From: Uranotaenia lowii
Lineage: Eukaryota; Arthropoda; Insecta; Diptera; Culicidae
Assembly: GCF_029784155.1 (NCBI RefSeq)
Contig: NC_073692.1
Span: forward strand, 274,083,413-274,147,412
Reading direction: 5' to 3'
DNA length: 64,000 nucleotides
Position 1 is the stretch's first letter, and every line of letters begins with the position of its first letter. Below the pieces are notes generated by a model, which searched no databases, had not been told where the DNA came from, and saw only the letters and a list, made by a program, of their open reading frames with translations. Position numbers and translations under genes: made by a program. Of the stretch, positions 1 through 10,500 are shown piece after piece.

Positions 1-950
1 TTTGGTAATATTCTCGGATTTTCGACTTGACGCATTTCATTAGGTTTTTTTACAGCTGATTGATTTTGGCCGCAGCACTCCAATTTTTCTTGAAAACCGC
101 CATGGCCATGATCCTGTTGGCCTTACCATCCTTCTTGAAAACTCTTTTGACGATAGCCCAATATCGTTCGATGGGCGAAGCTGGGGGCAGTTTGGTGGGT
201 TAATATCTTTCTCAACGAAATCTACATCGTTATCCTCAAACCATCTAAGAGTGGATTTAGCGTAGTGGGCTGACGCCTAATCCGTCCAGAACAATGGTGG
301 AATCGTATGGTTGTTTGCAGCAACCTTTTCTGCAAACATTCCTTTTGCTAGATATCGGCATTTAATATTCCTTTTGTAAAGAAACTCGCCGACTTCAATC
401 CGCAGGAGCAGATTGCCTGCCTCACAAGCACTTTCTGGCCAATTTTTTCCATCTCAATCGACTTCTCGTGGTCATTCACATCCTCCCCAATAGCTGAAGT
501 GTAGAATTGTGGTCCCGGAAGAGTACTGAGTATCATCTTTTACATAAGTTTCATCGTCCATGGGAATGCACACATCTGGATTCTGCAAAATCCGATGATA
601 CAGCTTCCGGGCTCTGGTTTTGGCTCGTGATTTTTGTTCAGCCGTTTGTTTGGACACTTTCTGCTTCTTATATGTCTTCAGGTTGTTCCGTTTCATCCCA
701 AATCCCGTATGGACATCGATCGATTCCGGTTGATTACCTTACGGTCCAGATTTGAGTCAGATGGTCCTGATTTTCTGCCTCTTCCTGGCAAATCATCGAA
801 CGTATAATGTTCCCCGAACTTGTGGATGATGGATTTTACGCTCGCCGGATGAATGCCGAAACGTTACGCCACTTCATTCATCGAGATGCCCTTCTCTCGC
901 ATCCAAGTGTCCAACACACGAATTTTATCTTCTTTTTCAATTCGCGACAT
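1..950 (-). pseudogene. Broken Tc1/mariner transposase, DD37E type
   Basis: Read on the minus strand from an ATG at 948-950, the sequence starts with a helix-turn-helix N-terminus (MSRIEKEDKIRVLDTW) and goes on to the catalytic region. MDDETYVK near 560-530 carries the first Asp, LPGPQFYTS and KVLVRQAICSCGLKS follow, LFWTD near 280 carries the second Asp, and an ERYWAIVKR block near 165-140 carries the final Glu. Counting through one frame change gives 37 residues between the second Asp and the Glu, the spacing of the ITmD37E family first described in mosquitoes. The frame is broken by several stops (after MNEVA, near 700 and at TD-stop near 274) and by shifts near 700, 510 and 160, so it cannot make a transposase. 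The C-terminus and the left inverted repeat lie beyond the window edge, and I could not fix the right repeat with certainty. Family call is firm; the exact lineage is inferred. Confidence 0.85.
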
Positions 951-1589
951 TTTGGGAGAAACGATTTTTTCAAACGTAAACAAATCGCTGGTTCACTCTT
1001 GACAGATTAAGAGGCTACATACAGGTGAGCACAGTTGTGCGCGTTCACGCGTTAGTAAATAGAAGGCTCTAATAAGTTTATAGTTAATTTTCGATACACT
1101 CCTTATATGTTCTGGCTGTGGAAGTACGATTAGTGATTAGTGATTGTAAGGAGTTGATTTGCCGTTTATGAATTACAAATTCATTTGCAACATCAACATT
1201 CGATTACCCCTCGGCATTTTGACATTAGCTTTCAAATTGGCCTTTGCTCTCTTTCGATCTCCCTCTCTATCTCGCTCACGCGGCTTCGCGTCAGTCGTCT
1301 GCGGGCATAGTCCATGGAGCCTCAAGTCAGCACAACGCTCCTTGAGTCAACAGGTCGTCTCGCGATAGTTGGACATCCGAAGTGGAAAATATAATAACCG
1401 GAGATTTTCCAGATGATAACGAAGTGTAATTTTACAGTGATGAGTGACATCATTCAGATGGAACCTCTTCGAAATGCCAACTGCAACTTGAGTTTCAAAT
1501 TGCAATACAAAGATAAAATACAACGATTGATTGAAAGCTGAAATTTAGTCTTCATTTGTGGAGGGAGATCTCAAACTACCTTAGAGATT
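951..1589. other. Flank of the DD37E element, no gene seen
   Basis: No convincing coding region. It probably includes the untranslated right end of the transposon. A pyrimidine-rich CTCTCTATCTCGCTC stretch near 1260-1275 resembles a GAGA-type site on the other strand, but this is weak. Confidence 0.4.
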
Positions 1590-1795
1590 TTTTTATAAAC
1601 ATATAACGTTTTGTTCAACACTTATGGCAATTTGCTTGTTAAGTTTTAGAGTTATGCTAAACAACTTGTAAGGGAGCCCTCCTTCCTCTTCGCATCTCAC
1701 TTCCTAAAGAACGGAGGGGTAATGAATTATCATAGAAATATTTCTCGTAACCAAGCGACCCATGTCAAATTTGATGACAACAAAGTTACAAGTAT
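1590..1795 (+). repeat. Single copy of the ~150-bp monomer arrayed at 18.5-20.5 kb
   Basis: The order of words (AGTTATGCTAAA, GTAAGGGAGCCC, a purine-rich GGAGGGGTAA, ATCATAGAAATATTTCTCGTA, then CCCATGTCAAATTTG) is the same as in each monomer of the large array further right, with scattered differences. It shows that the monomer is also dispersed singly. Confidence 0.7.
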
Positions 1796-1832
1796 AGTTT
1801 AAATTAAAAATTAGGATTAAGTTTGTTCGAGG

Positions 1833-2165
1833 CATGACACCATAGACTTGAATTTCGAGATATGAGACCTAAGACCGAAGAATTGCAACTTGAAACTTGG
1901 AGACCTGAGACATGAGATCTTGACCTGAGGCTACCATGCAATGAGACTTGAGACATGTCTCACGTCTTAAACCTCAAGTATCATAACAAATGTCTTATGT
2001 CTATGGTCACAGGTCTCAAGTCCCGTGATTCTATATCTCAGGTTATAGGTCCATGTCTTAAATTTCATGTCTCAAGTGTCAAGTCTCAATTCTCAGATTT
2101 TAAGTCTCACGTCTCAGATCTCAAATATCAGGTTTTAGGACGTATGTCTCAGGTTTCATGCATCA
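1833..2165. repeat. Degenerate heptamer minisatellite (TGAGACC/GGTCTCA) with a strand switch
   Basis: From about 1833 to 1955 the repeat reads as TGAGACC-like heptamers; from 1956 to 2165 it reads as the reverse complement GGTCTCA/AAGTCTC. The switch falls on the perfect palindrome TGAGACATGTCTCA at 1949-1962, with neighbouring heptamers also pairing. A cleaner one-orientation array of the same heptamer lies at 55858-56068. Confidence 0.8.
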
Positions 2166-2168
2166 TGT

Positions 2169-2440
2169 CTTATACCGTATTTGTTTTCGCCCCTCGTTCA
2201 GTGTTCCACCGTACCCGATAAAAAACAACATAAATCGTCGCCAGTGTATTGCTACCTCACTCACTCACACGCTCTCTCGCAACACTGACAAAATTTTCGG
2301 GACAACTCCACCCGATGGCAATGCAACACCAGGTCAAAACCAGTGCAACACTGTCCGAATAAACAAACAGTTTGACAGCACCTAGTGGTGCACCAGTGCA
2401 AAAATAGTGCAACACTCGGCATGAACAAATACGGTATAAG
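2169..2440. mobile_element. MITE with 17-bp perfect terminal inverted repeats
   Basis: The left end CTTATACCGTATTTGTT (2169-2185) is exactly reverse-complemented at 2424-2440. TATA/TA at both borders fits a TA target site as used by Tc1/mariner-like elements. The interior has no ORF but carries several copies of GTGCAACACT and a small palindrome CACCTAGTGGTG. About 270 bp long, so it must rely on a transposase in trans. Confidence 0.75.
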
Positions 2441-2445
2441 CTTTC

Positions 2446-2575
2446 AAGATTACCCGGTTTTATCCAGGTTTGCCTGGATATTCAATACAAAATCAGGGAG
2501 AAGTTCGGTCTGGCTCGATTACCCGGATTGCATAGAAAAAAGCCCGGATTTTTCCCGGATTGTCTAACTTTATTT
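2446..2575 (-). repeat. Truncated copy of the CCCGG-rich TIR element
   Basis: AGATTACCCGGTTTTATCC and the following ~120 bases match, in reverse complement, the right end of the complete element at 48837-49325. The outer end is missing and the sequence abuts the MITE to its left, which suggests the MITE insertion or a deletion removed it. Confidence 0.7.
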
Positions 2576-5500
2576 GCTAAATCTATCAAAGAAAAATACA
2601 AATTGTGTAGTAAAAATGTTTTTTTATGCGTCCAAAACGAAATGTTTGAACAAGTTATATCAATAATTATTATAATAGGTTTTTTGGAAGCCTTAAATAT
2701 TATGAAAATTTGTCCATTATTTCACTTTTTTGTCTTGGCTGTGAAAAATTATTATCCTTTCCAGGCTTATAACTTGAATCCACGTTCCATTCGAAAAATG
2801 AACTTCAAACTATCGCACGTTTTCTACTATTCATCCATTTTTTCAACTTCGGCCGGCCCGGGCGCACAAGAGCATTCATCATTATTCCTCAGGCACACGG
2901 AGGGATTCATTCCAAATTCCAACTAGAAAAGCCACAACCCCGACCGGGATCGTTTGTAGGTAGGCAGCTCCAGTTGGAAATCCAACATGCAGTCGGAACC
3001 AGCCAACCATTTGCCCAACAAGAGGAGAAACACAGATAGAGGAATCGTATGCTGCTGCTGCTGCATCATCGTCATCCACATCGACACAGGAACAACCCAT
3101 TGGAACGGCATAAATAAAACAGAAACAGGCAGAAGCACGCGCCATATCGCAGACTCCCTCCGCGCACCTTTCGGTGAAATAAAAACCTTCTGCTGAAGAT
3201 GGAAAACAAGCAAGGAAGGAAGGAAGTTCAGCAGAGGCATAAAATGAAATGCAAAACGTAGTCTCTCTGCATATCCCTTCCTACCTACTTACCGACGAAG
3301 GAGGAACGCAATTCTACTGCGGCCAAATTCCGTGCGGTAGAAGTCTTCATCTTGTTCGTCGCCCGCCAGCATCTTTGGGGGTTATAGTATAGTTAGGGGG
3401 GTAGGAAGACCGCCTAACCGGCTGTCTGACTAAACTAACGGGAGGACTAAAATGAACGAAGTTGTATCTGCACCGCTGCTATGCGGACGCCTGTATGTCA
3501 GGTCCCGTAACAGTTTTGGGTCACTCTCTATTATCATTGACGCCTCGGTTTGTTTTTCAACGCTGTAGTTCCGGAGGCCCCTCCACCTCAACGAAAAGGA
3601 AACGAAAAGACTCAACCTGTGGGCAGATGACCGATCTTCATCAAAAATTAAACCCAAACATAGCCTAGCATTTTTTTTTACCCTGCCGACTCGCTCTTCT
3701 AGCCCTGGGAAGTTGACTGCTGCAAATCTTCTTTACTTCGCTGACCACTTCTCGTTTCGACTGATTTGCTATTCCCTTTTATGGGAAATTGAAATCGAGA
3801 GGGATTCCTGCTGCTGATCCTTGGGTTCCGGTGAGGGTCGGTCTAGCTGGTTTCCGCAAGCAGCACAAAATCTTAAAATTTATTGAAGTGGACCATCACC
3901 GCTTGCAGCATCCATTTCAACGCTCAGCTCAACGCCAAGGGGAGATGATTCACCTTAAAGTGAAGTTGAAGGGAACGGATTTTTGGTGTGGCGATTTTCC
4001 TTTCTCGTAGAGCGAACTCGTGACGAGATTGATAGTGATGATGATATGCTGCCGAGGCGGGCGAGGTCGATGGGATTTCGTCGCTCGGGGGTGAAAGGGG
4101 AAATCCAATGAAAGTGAGATTCTCGAAAGAGATATAACACTGCCAAAGCCTGCAGCCTAACGAACCAGAGTGCGGAAAACGGTGATGTAATGGGAAATGA
4201 CGACGGCCACAAAGACGGCGATGAGATTTTCGATTTTTGTGCATCCTCTCGGGCCGACCGAAGACGAGTGTGCGCCGAATGAAAACATAAATACAGTAGA
4301 GGCCGATATGCTGCTCTTACTCTCATCAGGTCGGTTGCCTTGAGAGCGAAATGGAGCCAACCATTGACGATACTCTCCGTGGTACCTGCTTCGGTTTTCT
4401 GTTTATGTTCTCTTTCGCGTATGCCAACGAAAGCGAGAAAAGAACAGAACCAACGAAAAAGGCAAAGCAAACGATGAAAAGTGAGCGGGTGTCGCTCTTT
4501 GAGAGGAATTTAAGGGGAAATTTCCCAGTTCGGCTCTGGATTTATGCACCTTCTTCGAGCAACCTTTCTCTTTCTCGCGGATGCGTTTTCAAATTCTGTG
4601 GAATGTTTCCCAATAAAATTAACATAATTCATTCATATAATTTCTCCTCCTTTTGGATAGTGGACCTGAAACACCGTCCAGAGCCAATGAATATGTATTG
4701 GTTAACATATGTGTTTAATCTGTTATTTGCATTTCTGCTAGTCGGTCGAGCGTTCCGTATTCTGTGCTCTGGATTTAATTTTTGTGCTCTTTGCTTTCGT
4801 TCCGACGCAAAGTATGGAGATGCATGCACATGGGAATCTATTAGCCTAATAGATTGTCTTTTCCTGTCTCCTCTGCCGATGACATATGGCAGTAAAGTTC
4901 GAACTCGAACGCTGAATTGAACGGAACATAAATATCCTATGGAATTGTAAGTGGAACTGCTAGCGACGAGAAGCGCAAATTTGAACCGGGTGTCCTTTTT
5001 CCCCTCAGAAACATGTGTCTTCTTTTGTTTTGAGAGGAGTTTACATTAGCCGCTCGGGCCAGACCCGGCCTTAGACTAGACCAGAGAAGTGCTACATTAT
5101 CCGGTTCATTGAATCGGAAAAAGGGCAACCTTCCTGACGACGAGCTGCCGTTTTGTAATGATGCGTTAATTGTCACTACTATACACCATATTTCCAGCTT
5201 TGTACTACTGTGGCAAGAAACTAATTTTCGAACCATTTGTTTGATTAGGGTTAGTGTCGGTCATTGTTGAGAGCTGTTAGTGAAACTGCTGCCCGCTATC
5301 GAATGAATCCACCCAAATGCGTTACGCCAAGGAATCAATGATACGTGTGCGTCAACCCTTTCTCCCATGCATGACTCCAATCAGGCAATCAATCACTCAA
5401 CCTTGGTGTCCAGTCATTGTGTGTGAGTGTGGAGCCGTTATTTCAATTAATATCAATTGTTTGCCAACTTTGCTTGTTGTGAATTATTTTTGTCTCTCCT

Positions 5501-6790
5501 CGCATACCCTGTTTCACACACATGAGTTTACTAAATAACCATTTGGGAACAAATTGAAACCATCGATCTTGTCATTCCGAGAAAAATCCTCCTAGCTCAC
5601 TATCGCGAGTCGCTATTATTGACTCAATTAAAAAAGGGTCAAACCATGGTCGTCGTCATCATCTTCACTGCTCGGTCACGAAGTTTCGGACAACTGAAAA
5701 AATGCAGACGAGAAAAAACCCACTCATACGCTCAATCACATAAGCCAAAATGGGGAATGACAGCTCAATAGACGTTGAAGCATTAAAAAGTTCAACAACT
5801 TCTTCCCGACTCGCGTGCCGTGTGGCCTTTTGCGGAAAAAATGAATGCGTATCCATTGCGAGACCTACGTTAGACACCTTCTCAATGCGAGAAGATGTGA
5901 AATTAATTGATTCCTATCGTTCACCGTATGCCCGTAGCTTACAGCGCGCCTCACTACAGACGACCTGAGCAAGAAAATACTGCCCCGCAGTACATTGTAC
6001 GAGCCGCGAGCGTGACATTTACTAGTAATTATGATTCCAAATCACGATTCTAAAATTATCGAAGCATATACATTCTGCCAAGGTAGGTACCGGATCGGTT
6101 TTGCGACCGCAAGAGGTGAGCAAACTAGAGCTCAAGCGGCCGATGCTCGAAACAACCATCAGGACTCCTCGATATCATATTCTCAAACAAAAACTGATTT
6201 GCATAAATACATAATATTTATGACGCTCACACACCGGCTGTTCCGGAGTCGCGCTATTCAGCGCGCCAGCTCATGATGGTGTAGTTGAATACCCCGTACG
6301 GTGCTGCACTCTCTCGGGACACACTGGCACTGCATCGGCCAGGCATTTTAAGAGCAGTAAACAAGCACAAATAATAAAAAGAACGACTAAAGAGCAGAAA
6401 CTGCATGCGATATAGTTTTTCATCATTTGCTTCCATCTACCTTCTAATTCTCCTATTCTTGCTATATTCACGTGAAGGTTTGTTACTCACAGTCCAACTC
6501 TCCCAGCGGTTGACAAATGCCTTCCGATCCGATACAAGAATTGGTTTGGTTGGTTTGGTACGTACAAAGCTTGGCGGAGTAGCAAAGAAACCATTCGACA
6601 TCCATCAGGTGCTGCCGCCCTTCGAGTCAACGGCCATCGGTGGAACTAGCAGCCGAACACAAACCGGACCCGAGCACGGCCGAAGATCAAAACAGCCGAA
6701 GTGTATTCCTTCATTCTCCGATCTTTCGCCCAGTGCCTCGAGGAGTTTTACGTACCAACTTGACTCGCTCCGAAGCAGAGTCACTCCAGT
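2576..6790. other. Upstream region of the Toll gene, no supported coding sequence
   Basis: From about 2800 this is less repetitive and higher in GC than most of the window. Open frames occur on both strands (for example 4351-4920 plus and 3955-4470 minus) but overlap each other, lack any recognisable domain and look like chance. Short triplet runs (GCTGCTGCTGCTGCTGC near 3050) are present. The plain inference is 5' regulatory DNA of the Toll gene, possibly with a distal promoter or untranslated exon that I cannot pin down. Confidence 0.4.
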
Positions 6791-6824
6791 TCAGTTAGAG
6801 TCGGATCGTCGCGCAGGAAAGACG
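6791..6824 (+). promoter_or_regulatory. Core promoter: initiator plus DPE upstream of the Toll gene
   Basis: TCAGTT at 6791-6796 matches the arthropod initiator, placing +1 at A6793. At exactly +28 (6820-6824) the sequence AGACG matches the downstream promoter element consensus RGWYV. The exact spacing is what is needed for joint TFIID contact. No TATA box is seen about 30 bases upstream. This would give a 5' leader of about 760 bases if unspliced. TCAGT alone is common; the exact spacing makes this credible, but it is not proven. Confidence 0.55.
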
Positions 6825-7554
6825 CATATTTGACAACGTCCCTGTACGTGAGTGTATTTACAACAACACCCCCCAGGAGAAGAAAACGAGAAGCCGTTCT
6901 TCTGGAGTGTAGCAAGTTCTTTAATTGCGAACAACCTACCATTCACCGTGCCGCTGAACGTACCGTGCTGTGGAAAGAAGTGTAGCAAAACGAAGCAAAG
7001 CAAAGTACCATTTTTGTGCTGTAAGGCTCGCTGCTCCCGAGAATTAAGAAAACCAGCGAATGGCCGAGTGAGTGGAGCGAAGTGGTTTAAGACGGTGGAG
7101 AATAACATGAAAATTATAATAACCTCAAGCTCGAACCGAGTCGTGTGAAATGAACTGAATAATCTAAGCACAAGAAAATTATTATAGTTTCATGTCGCGG
7201 GAGGGAACAGTGCCAATGAATGAAGCGGAAAAAATGAAATAACAGTGCAGTTGGAAAAAATATTAAAAAATCGTGCTCGTTTGGCGTAAACCCATCATCG
7301 TTCGGTTCCGTTTCCGTGCTGCTTGGAGCCTGATTTCGAAAGAAAAAATCGATAACACAATAAGCAAAGCAGAGCACTCTCAGCAGAAGAGTCAAAAGCA
7401 GAGCAAAGTTTGAAAATGTTTAATTTATGATATTGGAAACCGTAGGCTGCAACGAAGCGTGGTGGTAGAGTTGCACTGTTCGTGCGAAGATTCGGTGGTG
7501 GTTGAATTAGTGTTGAGATTTGGGTGAACCTGATTAGCACGTCAATCAGCAAAC
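6793..7554 (+). other. Probable 5' leader of the Toll mRNA
   Basis: Lies between the predicted start site and the Toll ATG. It contains several upstream ATGs, for example near 7107, 7192 and 7416, each followed soon by stops, so short upstream ORFs could lower translation. The AT-rich, A-run-containing middle could hide an intron. Its extent is inferred from the promoter call. Confidence 0.4.
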
Positions 7555-10500
7555 ATGAAGTGTCACAGGACCCTGACTGTGGCGTTGACGCTGCTAGTGC
7601 TGTCGGTTGCTGCGGCATCCGGGTCACAGTGCAGCTGGGAGTACGAGAAGACCAGCGTGACCTGCCGTTTAAGGACGCTGGAACGCACGGGCTTAGATTT
7701 ACAGGGCGCTGAGGGTAGCTCCCGGTTAGATATCCTTTGCAGTGAAATGATCCTTTTTGAAAGTCAATTGCCCCAAAACTCGTTTCTTCGGCTGTCGAGC
7801 TTAAGTGAGTTAAAAGTTGACTCGTGCAAGTTGCTCCAGTTACCAGTTGGGGCTTTCGAGGGGCTGATTGCGCTTAAGAAACTGAGTGTAAATACTAAAA
7901 ACTATGAATGGGGAGCTGGAAAAGTGTTGGAACTGCAGAGCTTATCCATGCAAGGACTAAAGGAACTGCAGCTGTTGGACTTGAGTGATAACAACATCCG
8001 AGCCCTACCGGATGGATTCTTGTGCCCTTTGAATAGTTTGAAAGTGCTGAATTTGACGAACAATCGAATTCGATCGACTGAAAGTTTAGGACTCACGGGA
8101 AAAAGTTGCAGTGGTGGTGCGGAAATACAAACTTTAAACCTGAGCTACAACGAAATCATGAAAATTCCGGAAAATTGGGGTGTGTCCCGTTTGCGACGAT
8201 TGCAGCATTTGAACCTGGAATACAATAATATTACCGAATTGCACGGTGAAGCACTCGCTGGACTCAGCTCGCTAAGGACGCTGAATCTGAGCTACAATCA
8301 TTTGGAAACATTACCGGCTGGTTTGCTTGCTGGATCTCGGGAACTACGAGAGATCCATTTGCAAGGTAACTCACTATACGAGCTTCCCCGAGGCCTTTTC
8401 CATCGGTTAGAACAGCTGCTAGTTTTGGACTTATCCCGAAATCAGCTGTCATCACATCACGTTGACAACGGCACCTTTTCTGGATTGATTCGGTTGGTGG
8501 TTTTAAACCTAGCCCACAATGCCCTAACACGAATCGATTCGAAAACATTCAAGGAATTGTATTTCTTGCAAATTTTGGATTTACGCAACAACTCAATCGG
8601 ATACATCGAGGACAATGCCTTTCTCCCACTGTATAATTTGCATACCTTGAATTTGGCTGAAAATCGACTGCACACGCTCGACGATCGACTATTCAATGGA
8701 TTGTATGTGCTTTCAAAATTAACCTTGAACAACAATTTGATCAGCATCGTGGAGCGCAACGTATTCAAAAACTGTTCAGATCTGAAAGAATTGGATCTTA
8801 GCTCCAATCAGCTAACGGAAGTGCCACATGCCATTCGAGACTTGTCCGTTCTGAGAGCATTGGATCTGGGTGAAAACCAAATCACGTTCATTGAAAACGG
8901 TACATTCTCAAATCTGAACCAGCTCACCGGTCTCCGTATGATCGATAATCAGATCGAAAATATTACTGTCGGCATGTTTACTGACTTGCCCCGCCTCAGT
9001 GTGCTCAATTTAGCAAAGAATCGAGTACAAAATATCGAGCGTGGGTCATTCGATAAAAATCTGGACATCGAGGCCATTCGCTTGGATGGTAATTTTCTGA
9101 CTGATATTAACGGCGTGTTCGCCACGCTGTCCTCGCTGCTATGGTTGAATCTAGCAGAAAACCATTTGGTGTGGTTTGACTACGCATTTATTCCGAGCAA
9201 TCTGAAATGGCTGGATATACATGGCAATTATATCGAATCACTGGGAAACTACTACAAACTTCAGGAGGAAATCAAAGTGAAAACGCTGGACGCAAGCCAC
9301 AACCGACTGACCGATATTGGCCCGATGAACGTACCGAACAGCATCGAGTTGCTATTTGTTAACGATAACCACATCAGCACAATTCATGCAAACACCTTCA
9401 TCGATAAAATTAATTTGGCGCGCGTTGATCTGTACGCTAATTCGCTGAAAAAGCTGCAGCTGCATCAGCTACGAATTGCGCCACAGCCGGCTGACAAAGC
9501 CCTGCCGGAGTTCTATCTCGGAGGCAACCCGTTTGAGTGTGACTGTTCAATGGAGTGGATGCAGCGGGTAAACAACCTAACAGGCCGGCAGCATCCGAAA
9601 ATTATGGACCTACCGAATGTAGAATGTATCATGCCTCATGCCCGAGGATCTCCAATTCGGCCGATCGTGTCACTCAAACCAAAGGATTTCCTGTGTAAAT
9701 ATGAAACGCACTGTTTTGCGTTGTGCCATTGCTGTGATTTCGATGCCTGTGACTGTGAAATGACCTGTCCGACCAATTGTACTTGCTATCACGATCAAAC
9801 GTGGGGCACCAATGTGGTCGATTGTGGCAACCAGCGGGCCACACTTTCCAAACCGGTTCCTATGGATGCTACTGAGGTGTATCTGGACGGCAACGACTAT
9901 CCCGAGTTGCAAAATCACGCTTTTATCGGACGTAAAAATCTGAAAGTGCTGTTTGCCAATGCAAGCAAGATTATCACTATCCAAAATCGTACGTTTGCCG
10001 GTCTGACCGCACTCCAAGTGCTACATTTGGAAGATAACGCTATCCAAAAGATTCATGGTTATGAGTTTGAAAATCTCGGACTACTTAAGGAGCTGTATCT
10101 CCAGAACAACATGATCTCGGTGATCGCCAACAACTCATTTGCACCGCTCTACTCCCTGCAGGTGCTGCGAATCGATGGCAACCGGTTGACTACAATTCCG
10201 ATGGCACAGCTACAGGCAACGCAGCTGCAAAGTTTGCAAGCACTGTCCCTCGGTCGCAATTACTGGAGCTGCCGGTGCCGGTTCATGCAAGAGCTCACCT
10301 CATTCGTGGCTGACAATGCGGTCATTATTCAAGATATGCAGGACATCTACTGCGTCGATGATGGAATTCATCGAGATTTGGACTTTAACGTAACGGCCAG
10401 TTGCAGTGATTATTATGCGGGCAGTTCGGTGCTGCCGGATCGGTTTTCTGAGACTTATATTTTCCTGTTGGCCGCAGCGCTGATAATTGCCTGCCTCTTG

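Noticed and set aside
3955..4470. Minus-strand frame of 171 codons
   Set aside because: Overlaps plus-strand frames of similar length, shows no domain, signal or splice pattern, and its composition is that of the local DNA.
4351..4920. Plus-strand frame of 189 codons with hydrophobic stretches
   Set aside because: Hydrophobicity follows from T-rich DNA; no recognisable family, and it overlaps other chance frames.
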